From Gentiana macrophylla (Eukaryota > Streptophyta > Magnoliopsida > Gentianales > Gentianaceae): 64,000 nucleotides of DNA. Under the pieces are notes generated by a model. It had not been told where the DNA came from. It saw nothing but the letters and a program-made list of their open reading frames with translations, and searched no databases. A program made the translations under genes and the position numbers. Below are positions 1 to 12,375 of this stretch, one piece after another (position 1 is the first letter of the stretch; each line of letters opens with the position of its first letter). The stretch lies in the NCBI GenBank assembly GCA_026214975.1, contig CM047805.1:191837620-191901619 (forward strand). Direction: 5' to 3'.

Positions 1-422
1 CGAATGGAATATATGTTAAATGCTGTGTATGTTCCTAGGTTCATGATTCTGCATTTCTATTATTATCCCGTAGATTTGGTACTGTTCCGCCTTGTTTTAT
101 ACACTTTTCAGGATGTATCGAAATCTGGAGCAGCTAAGGACGGATTTAGGCTGAAAGGAAGACATTGGGCCAAGTAAATGAAGTCCAGGAAGAAATCTGC
201 CAGAAAAATGGATGAAAAGTTGGGCCGATTAATCGAAGCCCAGGCCCAATTTACCAAGGACTTAGAGGACAAGAAACCGAAGTCTGTCGTATCTACTAGG
301 TCGGTTAGGGTTTATTTGAGTCTTAAGTCGGCAATAGTATCTGTATAAAACCGCAGAATCCAATTGTAACATAGGCAATACAATACAATATATCTTCTCA
401 TATAGATTTGATGCAATAAAGT
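1..422 (+). repeat. Outer Gypsy 5' LTR, left fragment
   Basis: The sequence matches 32829-33251 of the 3' LTR nearly base for base. It stops at the insertion point of the Copia element, and the remainder of the LTR resumes at 17593. The last five bases, AAAGT (418-422), are the left target duplication of that Copia element. The right copy is AAATT, one mismatch. Confidence 0.92.
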
Positions 423-2118
423 TGTTGGACTTATTTTAAGTTTTAATGATGAGTGCCAGACTAGCTGTTATAGAGCAAAGGCAAAAAGATGTCTATATCA
501 AATGTATAGGTTTATTAGAGTTTGATCTTTGTATAGGTTTGATCAAACAAGCATTGTATTTAGGTCAGCTGACTTTATCAGCAGACCTGTCTAGGTCAGT
601 AAGGTAACTAGGTCAGTAGACTAGTTAGGGACTCGCCAAGATCAAGGTGAGGTTCAAACTCAGTTATTGAAGGATAAGGGATCAAACTTAGTATTTAAAG
701 TCAAGGATATGGAATCAGAATTTAGGAAAGTCTGTGATAACCTAAACCGATTACATATACCTTGTGTACAAGGTCTAAGTTCCACATGTTAAGTGGTGAT
801 TGGAACTTAGTTATGATTAAAATGGTGTACTCTAACTTCACAATAAAAATTTAGATGAAAAGCAGTCAGCTGAAGTGTTTCATAAACACAGCAGACTTAA
901 AACAACTAACTGACATGAACATCAGCAGACCAATATACACAGGTAACTGCTGAGTATAAATCTCGATTTAATCAAAGGTTACTTTGGAATATTACAAGGA
1001 TAAGGATGAATTACAAGCCTTGATATTGTCAACAAATCAATGGCCAAGATTAAATGAACGTTGGAAAGATTCAGAGGTATAACCAATAGACACAAGTCAA
1101 AGGGTGGACAGATGAAAGCGCGAGGAAAAATCGACAAAGCGATGTCGATACTATGTCTGAGGGACGAAAGCAAGTCAAGATGGGGACAAATCTGAAACGG
1201 CTATGTTTGAATTTCAAACATAAGTCACAGGATTCTCACCTATAAATAGAGGACTCCTGATTCAGATACACATGATGAAAAATAACAATATATCCTAAGC
1301 TATCAAGATTCTTATCAAGAAATCACCTGTGACTTACACGTAACTTAAAGCTCACGATCTTGAAAACTCTTCAAGTGTAACTTTGCTATCAAGTTACATC
1401 AAGTTCACACACTTGAAGATATTAAGCTGCTGATCATTTCATCCTGATTAAGCTGCTGACTGTTGAATCATTTACTTGATTCAAACTTTCTTTTACAAGA
1501 AACCTGTTGAAGACAGAGAAGCACTTAGGTGTCAAGAACTGTTTTTTGTGGTGGAGCTGGTGAAGAGGCAATCCTACCCTTCAAGGACCAGTGGAATACT
1601 TTGGAGCAGCAATCCTACCTGTTTCAAGTGTTCAGTTTGTGAAGCCATAGTTATTGGTGAAGGTCAGACAGCGTAGGGATTTTTGTAACTGCAACCTCAA
1701 AGATCTCTAGTGAATTTCCTCCAACATCACAGGAGAAGAGTGGACTGACAGGATTACACCACCTGGAACCACTATAAAATTTGTCTACTTACTTTCTGCA
1801 TTTAATTTCTGCATTTAGTACACTGATCACATCAACCTACAGAAACTAGCAACTGAATCACACACTTACACTACAGAGTATCTAATACTTAGTATCTCAT
1901 TTAAACAACAAGTAATAAGGCTTAATTTGAATATATTCCACTGCAATAAATTCAGTGATATCTACTGTCAACAGACTCACGAGTGAGTGGTCGATTGAGA
2001 CATCGAGCGATCAAGAACTCATCGACCTTGCTGAGTTTGTTAACTCCAAAAGTTTTTAAGTGTTAAGTTTGTTCACCCCCCCTCTAAACTTAACCAAAGC
2101 CTTTTCAAGGGACCAACA
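423..2118 (+). repeat. 5' LTR of the Sirevirus-like element
   Basis: It runs from TGTTGGAC to ACCAACA and is repeated at 14446-17587, where a solo LTR interrupts the second copy. The copies agree over most of their length but differ in short replaced patches, for example near 640, 925, 1105, 1335 and 1975. The 5' LTR is 1696 bp. Confidence 0.93.
1241..1248 (+). promoter_or_regulatory. LTR TATA box
   Basis: TATAAATA lies in the context CACCTATAAATAGAGG. It is conserved at the same place in the 3' LTR (16748-16755). Inferred to be the LTR promoter, with transcription starting some 30 bases downstream. Confidence 0.7.
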
Positions 2119-2120
2119 AT

Positions 2121-2131
2121 TGGTATCGAGC
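2121..2131 (+). other. Primer-binding site (tRNA-Met type)
   Basis: TGGTATCGAGC lies two bases after the LTR end. It matches the usual plant initiator-tRNA-Met primer site except for a one-base deletion in the middle. Confidence 0.75.
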
Positions 2132-2177
2132 GATTTACGCTGCAAGTAATCCTACTTGTTGTGCTTGTGAAAATACT

Positions 2178-2988
2178 TTGAAAACTTTTTCAAGTTTCGA
2201 TTTTCAAAGCTTTGCATCATGGATAACAACCAAATATGCTAGAACTATGTTGATGTGTTCCTTAGATCGTTTTGATGAGTATAAACGTCGTATGCAGGCT
2301 TATCTAGCTGCAACACATGATGAGATGATGGATGTGATGAATGATGGACCACTGGAAATCACTAAGTCAGTAACAGTGGGAAGTGAAACTCAGTATATTC
2401 CAAAACCAAAAAGAGAGTGGAATGCTGAAGATAGAAAAAGAGCAAAAATCAAAAATATTGCTATTGATGTCATATACAGAACCTTGGACAACAATATGTA
2501 CATGAAAGTGAAGGATTTCAAGACTGCCAAGGAACTTTGGGATAAGTTAGTGAAGGCACTGATGCTATCAAGAAAAACAAGATCAGTGTAGCCAAAAAAA
2601 AGTTTCAAGATTTCAAAATGAAACTATTGAACAAATAGAGTCAAGGTTCAATGCTATCATGGATGAACTCACCCTACTGAATGTAGACTACTCAAAAGAA
2701 GAAATCAATACAAAAATCTTAGAAGCCCTACCAGCAAAAGAAGTTTTGGAAATGAAGGTTACTGCCATAGAAGAAATGAGAAGACTACACGAAGAGGACA
2801 CCTTCAAGCTATTTTCAGATCTCAAGGCTTATGAATTCAGTAAGAAACTAGCACCTGAGACTGAAAAGGAAGAACCAAAGACTACTGCATTGGCTGCAAC
2901 ACATCAAGAAGAATCATCTGGAGCTCAAGATGATCTACTGGATAAGATGCAAGTGCAAATTGCCCTACTGAGCAAGAAATCAGAATGA
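2178..2988 (+). pseudogene. gag: gag, N-terminal and central part (Sirevirus-like), frameshifted
   Basis: Copia nucleocapsid/capsid gene. Frame one runs to 2591 and holds a capsid-like stretch (RMQAYLAATHDEMMDVM, then DFKTAKELWDKLVKAL). A frameshift near 2560 moves the reading to another frame, and a second shift near 2625 moves it again before the segment 2659-2988 (MDELTLLNVDYSKEEI...). The order and wording fit the UBN2/retrotransposon gag family. The start codon is uncertain: the first in-frame codon after the primer site is not clearly a start, and the gene may begin at a lost ATG. It lies directly upstream of the zinc-knuckle segment, which overlaps it by four bases in another frame. 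Product would build the virus-like particle; this copy is broken. Confidence 0.8.
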
Positions 2989-4253
2989 TGAAAACTGGAA
3001 GGGGTTCTCCAAGGAATTTCACAAAGATATCAAGTGAAAAGAAAAAGGAAGAATCCAAGAAAGATAATGATTACTTGTGTTTACATTGCAAGAAACGAGG
3101 ACACTTCAAACCTGACTGTCCTGATCTAAAACAGAAAAAGGAACCTAATTTTCTGTGCTTCAACTGCAAGAAACCTGGACATTTCAGACCTGACTGTCCA
3201 GACCTACTGAAGAACAAGAATCAACAAAGAAGAACTGGAAAGAAAGCAATGGTTGCTGATGATGAATCAGGATAAGAAGTTGAATTAGAAAAAGGAAATG
3301 AATATGATGATACTGCATTTGTTGCTGACATGGAAGATTATGCTTTGATGGCAAATATGGAAGAAACTGAGGAGGTATACAATTTTGTATCTATAAACAC
3401 TCCTGCTGAAAGTGATTATGAATCAACTTGTGGTTCAAATCCCAATAATTCTGACAATGAAGAAACTTTGGATGCCATCCTTAATCAACTGAGGAAAATA
3501 CAACCTGGTTATGAGATTGTGAAGGCTGAAAAAGAAGCTCTTCAAACAGAAGTTGAAAGGCTAAAAGCTGAATTAAGAACTCTCAAAGGAAAGGAAAATG
3601 ATGTTGAACATAATCAACATAAGTCTGCTGTACATTCAGTGGCTGCTGAATCTGCTGAAAAATCTAGTTCCACTACTGCATTCAAATCTGGAAAGCCTTA
3701 TGGTGATAGAACAGGCCTTGGATTTGGAACTCAGCAATCTACTAAGAGTGGATCCAGTAAGGTTACTGAACCTAGTACCAGAATTGGTCCTAAGTTTGTA
3801 CATGCACAAGATCCAACTCCCAAAAAGGTTACTGAGGCAGTAAAGCCCACTGAGAAGTCTTCAAAGAAGCAAAATTAGAAGTAAAAAATGTCAACAGTAC
3901 CTAACAAAAAGGGTAAATCCAAAAGTGGGACTGCTGGACCTTCTAGACCTACTGATAGCAGACCTGCTGCTAAGTCTGCTGGACCACAAAATGGTAAAAA
4001 TCAGAAATATTCCAAGGATAAGAATCCTAAACCTAAAAATGTTGATCATTCTAGGGATACTTATCTCGGGGGGAAAGGCAGATTGTTCCCTACTGATGAT
4101 GATTGGAATATTCATGCCCCTACTGCTAGAAACAATAGCCATAACCAGAATGCTAGGGTAAAACCTCAACAATGGAATCAGCAGAGGACTTATTCAAGAC
4201 CTCAGCAGGGACCTCAACAGACTCCATATTACAGGGATGCTCCTAACAGATAA
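2985..4253 (+). pseudogene. gag: gag C-terminal region with two zinc knuckles and a coiled-coil tail
   Basis: Three open stretches in one frame (2985-3275, 3330-3878, 3888-4253) are separated by in-frame stops. The first has two perfect CX2CX4HX4C knuckles, CLHCKKRGHFKPDC and CFNCKKPGHFRPDC, about 25 residues apart; these bind element RNA. The second is acidic and then carries a heptad-like helix (EKEALQTEVERLKAELRTLK). The third is rich in Lys, Gln, Asn and Pro, ending near QQWNQQRTYSRPQQGPQQ. A single knuckle is the more usual arrangement, so the pair may be an internal duplication. The stops (3273, 3876, 4251) show decay. Confidence 0.8.
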
Positions 4254-4512
4254 CAAACCTATGGTTATACTCGTGCTTCTAACAATAAGAATCACTTCAA
4301 ACAGCATTATGTACCAAAAGGCCAGAAAGCATATGTGAATCCTACACAACCAAATGTTAGACCTTATGAAAGTGTGGAATACACATCTGAACCAAAGTAT
4401 AATACTTTTCAAAGAAGACCTTATGGAAATATGCCAAGGGTCATGCTTACCACTGACCACTATGGACCCAAACAGTTTTGGGTACCTAAAATACATTAAC
4501 TTTGTTTTGTAG

Positions 4513-4899
4513 GGTGTCTGGTACTTTGACAGTGGATGTTCCAGACATATGACAAAGAATAAGCACTGTTTGTCAAATTATGTGGCAAAGGATTGTCCAA
4601 GAGTCAATTTTGGCAACAAGAATACACCAGGATACACAAGAGGATATGGCACACTGGTGAGGAATGGATTAACTATCAGGAATGTTGCATTTGTGGAAGG
4701 ACTGGACTACAACCTACTGAGCACTGGACAATTTTGTGACATGGGTTACAAGTTCACTTTTGACAAGGGCTACTGTATTGTCATTAGTGAAAGAGGTGAA
4801 CAAGTTGTGTTGGCTGGAAGAAGACAACAAAACATGTATGTTGTGGATTGGTCTACTGTTGTTCCAGAAACCTGCCTGATTGTGCATACTAAGTCATAA
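4513..4899 (+). pseudogene. pol: pol: aspartic protease segment
   Basis: The frame opens after a stop at 4510-4512. It reads VWYFDSGCSRHMTKNK, the Copia retropepsin signature, with catalytic Asp-Ser-Gly encoded at 4528-4536. Later residues (GLDYNLLSTGQFCDMGYKF) match the flap/C-terminal part of the family. The catalytic triad is intact, but the segment is cut from gag by upstream stops and ends at 4899 just before the integrase frame. The enzyme would cleave the gag-pol polyprotein. Confidence 0.85.
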
Positions 4900-4908
4900 C
4901 TGAATTGG

Positions 4909-5808
4909 TTGTGGCATAAGAAGTTGAATCATCTTAATTTTGATGATATCAATCAGTTGGTGAAAAAGAAGTTGGTGATTGGTTTACCTGAGATTACATT
5001 CAAAAAGGATGCTATATGTGATGCATGTCAGCAAGGTAAACAAACAAAGTCAAGCTTCAAATCAAAGACTAAACAATCAACAAAAGGAGTTTTGGAGCTA
5101 TTGCACATGGATTTATTTGGACCAGTAACACCAACAAGTGTGACAGGAAAGAAGTACACTCTGGTAGTTGGGGATGATTATTCAAGATACACTTGGATAG
5201 TATTCATGAACAAGAAAAGTGAAACACTTCAAAAGATGCCTGGACTTTTGAAGAGATTGCAAAATGAGAAAAGTTTAACAGTAGTGAAGATCATATCAGA
5301 TAAGGGTACTGAGTTTCTTAATAAAGTCATAAGAGAATATTGTGAGCAAAATGGTGTGCTGCATCAATTAGCAAATTTCTTTGGTACACCTCAACAAAAT
5401 GGGGTTCTTTGAGAGAAAAAACAGAACCTTGAAAGAAGCGGGGAAGGACTATGATTTGTGAAGCTTTATTACGAAAGATATTGGGTGAAGCAATTAATAC
5501 AAAGATGCTATACACAAAATAGGACCTCAGTGAACAAGAAGCTGCTGAAGACACCTTATGAGATATGGAATGGAAGAAAACCAAATATATCTTATTTCCA
5601 TCCATTTGGAAGCAAGTATTTTATCTTGAATCATAAGGAGCAATTGAAGACATTCCAACCAAAATCAGATGAAGGAATCTTTTTGGGATATTCTTCTGTC
5701 AGCAAGGCATTCAGGGTACTGAACAAAAGGACACTGAAACATGAAGAATCAATACATATAGTATTTGATGAACCAAAGTTCACTGGAATGGAAGATGAAG
5801 TTTCATAA
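4909..5808 (+). pseudogene. pol: pol: integrase, frameshifted near the catalytic Glu
   Basis: The N-terminal HHCC zinc-binding domain is visible (MWHKKLNHLNF... CDACQQGKQ). The catalytic core follows, with first Asp in HMDLFGPV, second Asp in ISDKGTEF, and PQQNGV before the expected Glu. A one-base insertion near 5410 creates a stop exactly there, and the Glu-Arg-Lys motif continues in another frame. The C-terminal region resumes at 5458-5808 (TPYEIWNGRKPNISYFHPFG, then GIFLGYSSVSKAFRV). It would integrate the cDNA copy; this copy is inactive. Bases 5809-6097 are linker to the RT segment with scattered stops. Confidence 0.88.
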
Positions 5809-6097
5809 CATGCTGAAAATCTCCAAGTCACTGATCCAGAATGTGTTGATGTTTTGGAAATGATAAATGACTTAAAAGTTTCGATTCGCCCTCTTTGAAG
5901 AACTCGCTGGTAACACTATCGATGCAACAACTGAAGCAGTTCAAGGATCTGCTGAACCCCCTACTGAAGCAACAGCAGAGCCTATTGAAGATCAGGTTCA
6001 TGAGAACCAAACTAACCAAAATCCACAATGGTTAAGGGATCACCCTGCTGAGCAAGTTATTGGGAACATACAGCAAGGTGTAAGGACTAGAAGACAA

Positions 6098-7660
6098 TTG
6101 GAAGCAATGTTTACTTGTTTTCTATCTCAAATGGAGCCTAAAGTTGTTGAAGAAGCAATGTCTGATCTAGATTGGATAATTGTTATGCAAGAAGAATTGA
6201 ATGAATTTGAAAGAAATCAAGTTTGGACACTAGTAGAAAGGCCTAGTCATGCAAATATAATTGGAACAAAATGGGTATACAGAAACAAATTGGATGAATC
6301 TGGTACCATTGTAAGAAATATGGCCAGACTAGTAGCAAAAGACTATTCTCAAGTTGAAGGAATAGATTTTGATGAGACATATGCCCCAGTTGCAAGACTG
6401 GAAGCTATAAGATTATTTTTGGCATATGCTGCTTACAAAAACTTCAAAGTATACCAGATGGATGTTAAAAGTGCATTCTTGAATGGCATTCTGGAAGAAG
6501 AGGTTTATGTTCAGCAACCTCCTGGTTTTGAAGTTAAAGATCAAGAAGATAAAGTGTACAGACTCAACAAGGCACTTTATGGTTTGAAGCAAGCACCAAG
6601 AGCATGGTATGAAACCCTATCTCAATTCTTGGTGGACAATGGTTTTACCAAAGGTACCATTGACAAGACTCTTTTCAGAATCAATGAAGGGGACAACACC
6701 CTGCTGGTACAGATTTATGTTGATGACATAATTTTTTGTTCTAAAAATGAATTGCTATGTGAAAAGTTTGCTAATCTCATGAAAAGAAAGTTCCAAATGA
6801 GTATGATGGGAGAGATGAACTACTTTCTGGGATTACAAGTCAAAAAAATGAAAAATGAAATCTTCATTCATCAAACTAAATATACCAAGGAGCTACTGAA
6901 GAAATTTGGCATGGAAAATAACACCAAGGTATCAACTCCAATGAGTACCAACAACAGACTAGATGAAGATAAAGAAGGCAAAGATGTGGATCAGACTTTA
7001 TACAGAAGGATGATAGGCAGTCTGATGTACCTCACTGCCAGCAGACCTGATATATCCTTTGCTGTAGGTGTTTGTGCAAGATTTCAATCAAAGCCTAAGG
7101 AAAGTCATTTAGCTGCAGTCAAAAGATTTCTCAAGTATCTAAAAGAGACTTTGGGAGTAGGGATATGGTATTCAAAAGATGGAAGCTTCAAAGTTATATC
7201 CTACTCAGATTCTGATTATGCAGGATGCAAGATTGATAGAAAAAGCACCACATGAACCTGTCAGTTGATGGGAAATAGACTGGTTTCCTGGTTCAGTAAT
7301 AAACATAATTCAATATCAACTTCCACTGCTGAAGCTGAATACATTGCTGCTGGAAGTTTCTAGGCACAAATACTTTGGTTAAGACAACAGTTAAGGGATT
7401 ATGGAATTGAGGAAAGAGAAATTCCTATAATGTGTGATAACACAAGTGCAATTGCAATCACTGAAAATCCTGTATTGCACTCAAGAACCAAGCACATTGA
7501 TGTGAGACATCATTTTATAAGAGATCATGTTGAAAAGAAAGATGTGGTGGTTCTCTATATCCCTACTGAAGATCAACTTGCTGATATATTTACTAAACCA
7601 TTGGACAGTGAAAGATTTGCTAAGTTAAGGACTGAACTTGGCATCATAAAAGTTGACTGA
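6098..7660 (+). pseudogene. pol: pol: reverse transcriptase and RNase H, two nonsense codons
   Basis: The longest open pol segment (6098-7255) has the full Copia [61 protein letters not shown] and the active site YVDDIIF. RNase H follows with [19 protein letters not shown] and MCDNTSAIA, ending HHFIRDHVEKKDVV... FTKPL. A TGA at 7253-7255 and a TAG at 7361-7363 interrupt RNase H in frame. A stop at 7658-7660 ends pol. The RT itself appears to keep its catalytic residues. The gene would copy element RNA into DNA. Confidence 0.9.
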
Positions 7661-8336
7661 GGTATTAATAAACAGCAGTGTACTGGAATTCACTAAGGGT
7701 ATTAGTCTTTGCTATGTTGGGTGAGCTCACTTAGCAGACTAGTCATTGGTATCAACAGTTCCATGTACTTAAATGAATTTGGACAATTGAGCAAATGAAG
7801 TTGCCAAGGGGATTGGCCTTTGTCCTGTTGGGTGAGCTCACTTGACAGATCAGTCATTGGTATTAAACTTCACTTTGTATTATCAGTTGGACAAAACTAG
7901 ACTTGTTGAAGATCAACAGAGTAACCTTATCAGCAGGCTACTGAGCCATCTTTATCAGCAGGCTGCTGAACCAAGTCTACTAAAGAACAAATCTACTGAG
8001 TTATACGTTACAATACAGTCAAACTTAACTGAAAGTCAACAGTAATTGGATATTATTCTTATCTTTATAACTGCGGCTAAAAATATCCAACGGTTACAAC
8101 TCTTATGGAATAAGTTAGTGGTACACGTGGCTACATCACATTTACTCCAACTTTAATCATGGTTAATGCTACAGTACGTGTACAGTACTTGACTGATAGT
8201 TACCACCCACTTTCTTTCTCTTTATATACATATATACACACAGAAGCTGCATACAACTCTCAGATCGATTTTTCTCTGAAGATATACAGTGTGAACACAG
8301 ATTTGAAAGATTTCTTCTTCATCTTTTTCATCTACA
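7661..8336 (+). other. Spacer between pol and extra ORF
   Basis: No gene seen. It holds a direct repeat of about 45 bases centred on GTTGGGTGAGCTCACTT (about 7716 and 7829, roughly 112 bases apart), and two close copies of CTTTATCAGCAGGCTGCTGA-like text at 7925-7975. The end is a short AT-rich leader before the ATG at 8337. Confidence 0.6.
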
Positions 8337-9199
8337 ATGGTGGATAAAGGTGATATTCATATTGGAACGAGCCAAAGTGTTAGAGGGTTCGTTGTTGATG
8401 CTAACAAGACAAAGTTAATTGGCTATCAATATTCGTAGAAGAATCAGGAGATATGAAGGATTAGAGGATGTTCTTAATCTGAGATTGGAAAGTATCTCTT
8501 ATACTAATGTTACAAATTTCTAGAGAAATATAGTGATTAGAGATGATAGAGAGGCATTCACTACCACCGTTAATACCCAGGAGATTGAGATTTCATCAAA
8601 CCTGCTGAGGGAAGTGTTCGGATTTGGACCTGGTAATGGTGCTCCTACCAATCCTGAATCAATGGGGCTGTCAAGATTGGAGTTTGTTGATACAATAAAG
8701 ACCAACAATTCCATAAAGTCAACACTGAGTATCAATGTGAAGCACATCAAAATGGAGTATAATCTGCTGAGTAAGATTATTGCCAAAAACATTCTTGGTT
8801 TCAGTGGAAGTCTTGACACATTGTCTGGACCCAAGAATGACTTGCTGGTTATCATATGCAAGAGTATGAAGTTTGACTGGGCCGGATTCTTTGTCCAATA
8901 CATGATGAATGTGATAACGGAGGACAGAGATAGGACAAGGAAGTCTAAGACACTGCCTTTGGGTTTGATGGTGCAGGCCATACTGACCCATTTGAAGATT
9001 GCTGATGTGGCACCTGAAAAAAATCAACAAGTCCAGATATAAAAAGGAAATCAATTATCTCATCCCTGGTTTGGATGATGATGAGGATTTAGATTCTGAA
9101 GCAACAGAGAGTGACAGTGATGGAGATGATGAAGCTGATGGTGAGCAGGTTAAACAAGTTGCACAACCCGCCGCACCTAAGAAAAGTGTTGAGAAGTGA
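8337..9199 (+). pseudogene. Sirevirus-type extra (env-like) ORF, N-terminal part
   Basis: ATG at 8337 opens a short frame (MVDKGDIHIGTSQSV...) closed by a TAG after about 33 codons. The reading resumes at 8533-9042 with EVFGFGPGNGAPTNPES, KHIKMEYNLLSKIIAKN and SLDTLSGPKNDLLV, and then in another frame at 8999-9199 with an acidic stretch (DDDEDLDSEATESDSDGDDE). Position after RNase H and this wording fit the extra ORF of Sirevirus-like Copia elements, whose function is not established. I see no signal peptide or membrane segment here. A minus-strand solo LTR at 9262 cuts it from its continuation at 11238. Confidence 0.72.
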
Positions 9200-9261
9200 A
9201 AGGTCAGCGATACAAGGAAGATTATCGAGATGTTAAAGCCTAAGAAGACAAGGCAAACAAT

Positions 9262-11234
9262 TGTTAGGAAATCTACGAGAACGCAAATGAATTCAAAAAT
9301 TTATTTCCTATCGACCCAAGATCGACTTCGTTTAAGCAATAAACAAATAAGTAGTAGACGGTGGTTACCTTGGTCGATCTAAAAGATCGACGCTTTGACC
9401 GTCTAGGAGAGTAGTTCTGCATAGATCCGCCCATGCGTTCGGCCTCTCCCGCTAGTCCACACGAACAACCCGCCGGAATCCACCATTGGATTGCTACTAG
9501 AAAAATCCGGTTGCTAGACCGTCTTTTTCTCTCTCTCAAAATCTCACAAGAAGCTCTCTTTTATTTTCACAAGAATTCTAAACTCTTGGAATTGTGGTGT
9601 ACAAAAGAGCTAGCTAACCCCTCCTATTTATAGGGTAGTGGGGCGCCCCAACTAATAATAAAATCCTTGGGGATTAAGTCTTGTGTTAATTAAGGAGAAA
9701 GAAAACATTTTCCTAATAAAATAAGGAAAATATAATTGATTGATTTATCTCATTAATATTCAATATTTTATATTAAATATATCCAATATTTTGTCAATAT
9801 CTTATATTGACTATATTTATCTTATTACCATAAATCAATTTACACATGTGTATATATATCACTTATATATATTACAAACATAAATCTATATAAATATATA
9901 TTTTGGAAACAAGTGTGCACATGCACATCATATGTGCAAACCCACGCATGTTTGTATATATTTATAAATATTAATATCTAATATTAATATATGATAATAT
10001 CATTAATTAAATTGCACAATCAAAGTGTATCTTTATACACTAATATTGGCGCCACCTTTAGCCATAAATTGGCTTCCGGAATATTCTTTAATTAAAATAA
10101 TACTATTAATATCTTGTATTTAATTTATTCATAATAAATAAATACCACCATATTAATTTACCACTATAACCTTTATAGTCCCGAGATAAACTTTCCTTAT
10201 TTGGTTATCATCTATAACCACATTTTAATCCGGCTAGATGTTCATATGTGTGTGACCCGATAGGCTTCCGAATATGTTGGCCGTAGACAAAAAGTGCAAA
10301 TTACGAAAATGCCCTTCATACCTAACGATCACGGGATAGCGTCTAGCAACACACCGTGACCCCCAATCATCAGAAGAGTCAAATGCAATGACTACTACCT
10401 TTCATGTGAAACAGTTACCGTGTAACTTATAATCCTATCGATGTCATAATATCCATACGGTTGTACGTCGAGCGTCAAACATTAACGACCGTATCTTATA
10501 ATCTGGATATCATGCTCTCTCGAAGTAACTCGTTTACTCTCACTTTGCAAAGATTCACGAGAGCTAGACATTCCTTATAAGAAGGCCATTTCGGATATTC
10601 GATCCCAATCATAGGATACGCGATTCCCAGACAACCAATCATGTATACTCCGCATGCTTCAATATCATACTCAATCACTACCGCATGATCGCCCCGTGGC
10701 TAGGGGAAACCTCAATAGTGTCAAAGCATGACAATCCACACCGTGATGCCATGAAGACTCCGGTCCAAAGGATAATTACACAACCGCCACATAGTGTGAC
10801 ACTTATCCGTGTAAGTGGGTCGGCCTAACGCGACGCATTCTCTAATACACGCCCACGCATACCCAAGTGTCTCTACACTTCGATAGACGAGATCTATCCC
10901 TGCCTTAAAGACAGAAGACATCTAATACGTGCTAGTCTGTTTATACTATCAATGCCCTGTTTAATAGTACATCAACCTAGAGACATTTAAGTATCAAACT
11001 TATTAAAGTGATTAGAGATCTCATCAACCACAATCGCCTATCATGGTTTCTATCATCACGATTTAATACTAAGGACGTTATCATATAACAATTCATAATT
11101 GGTTCTTTAAAAGAACATATATATGACAACTCAGAAAAGCCATTTAATATATGCATAAACATAAAGAAATAGTAGAAATGATCCGACCCGGTCGGATCCG
11201 GTCCAACCCGATTGGGTTTAGGATAACTATTTCA
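9262..11234 (-). mobile_element. Solo LTR (Copia-like) inside the extra ORF
   Basis: On the plus strand it begins TGTTAGGAAATC and ends AACTATTTCA, flanked by ACAAT (9257-9261) and ACAAA (11235-11239), a 5-bp target duplication with one change. There is no internal domain, primer site or second LTR, so it looks like the product of LTR-LTR recombination. Orientation is taken as minus because a TATA box reads on that strand near 9633 and leaves a normal R-U5 length downstream. At 1973 bp it is long for an LTR. AT-rich centre 9700-10170; no gene inside. Confidence 0.75.
9624..9633 (-). promoter_or_regulatory. TATA box of the solo LTR
   Basis: Minus strand reads CTATAAATAG, followed by GAGGGGTTAGC. 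It supports the minus orientation of the solo LTR. Confidence 0.55.
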
Positions 11235-11237
11235 ACA

Positions 11238-12375
11238 AAGAATCGAGACTCTCTTGAAATCCATGAAGTTCGATTGAAGCCGAGGTCTGCTTGAGCCTCT
11301 TTGGAATTACAAAGAGAATCGCCTTTGAAGTTTTGAGAGAGCAGTTAAAAGAAGACTCAAGAAAGAGGAAAGCTGCTAGGGATCTTGAAGCTGAACAACC
11401 TGCAAAGAGAATGAAGGAGGTAGTGAAAAAGAAAAAGCATGGTAAAGGAAAAGAGTTAAGGATTTTAGAGGCTCAAAAGGAAGCTGAAAGTATTGTTGAG
11501 GAAGCACCTGTACAAGGTGATGAGCCTACTGAGGCTAGAGAAGTTGTTGTTGAGCAACAAACTGCAGAATCACAGCAGACTGTTATACCTGACCCTGCTG
11601 TGGAAAGTCTTGAACATGTTCCTGACCCTGCTGTGGATGCTACAACCGAGGGGGAAGAATACACTGCTGCAGACCCTACTGATACACATACAAGTCAGGG
11701 GAACCTAGTGTGGAACAGTTGGAGGTAGTATGGACAAATGTACCATCTGAAGAATCTTCTGACCTGTTTGTATCAACTATAAATACATTGGCTCATCTTG
11801 TTGAAGCCTTTGGGGGACAAAAAGCTGAGCAACCTGGTCCAAGAAATCCTACTATGCCCTTTGAAAGGCAAGAAAAGAAATCAAAGAAAGAGAAGGTAGA
11901 TCCCAACTTCAAAAAGGTGCAAAAATATTTTCAATGGAAGTTTATGTTCTACAAGAGACAAAAACCAGCTGCTGAACCCATGAGTGAATTTGAAGAATGG
12001 GCCTTTGATCAGTTGGGTGTGGAAAGTCTACTGGAATTGGTGGATACAACTATGCTGTAGAAAAGGCTAATGGACTAACTGGAAGAAGGGAAGAAAAGTG
12101 CTAAAATTATGTTTAAGGATCCAAAGTATACACCAGATAGTGATGACTCCTCATCATTTGACTCTGATGATGATCATCCTATGTTCCTTGAGGAGTCCAG
12201 TGGAGTGGCCAAGGAAACAACTGTTGAAGCAACTGGTCAAGGATCTACTGAGGAAACAGCAGATCAGTCTACTGATGCTGGTAAGTCTGCTGAGGGACAA
12301 CAGACTAGTAATGTGGATGAAGATATGGAGGATTTTACCATAGATGATCTGGAAGCTTTAATTAATGATGGGTAA
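11238..12375 (+). pseudogene. Extra ORF, central part (basic then acidic)
   Basis: The reading resumes after the solo LTR. Segment 11291-11728 is basic at first (DSRKRKAARDLE... KEVVKKKKHGKGKE), which resembles a nuclear-localisation or nucleic-acid-binding patch, then Glu- and Val-rich. It shifts frame near 11710 to the segment ending at a TAG (12058-12060). After further stops the same frame continues at 12109-12375, strongly acidic (DSDDSSSFDSDDDHP). No catalytic domain is recognised. These are parts of the same extra ORF as 8337-9199 and 12666-14225, broken by at least one frameshift and two stops. Confidence 0.65.

Noticed and set aside
8520..8981. 153-codon minus-strand frame
   Set aside because: Antisense of the extra ORF with no recognisable motif.
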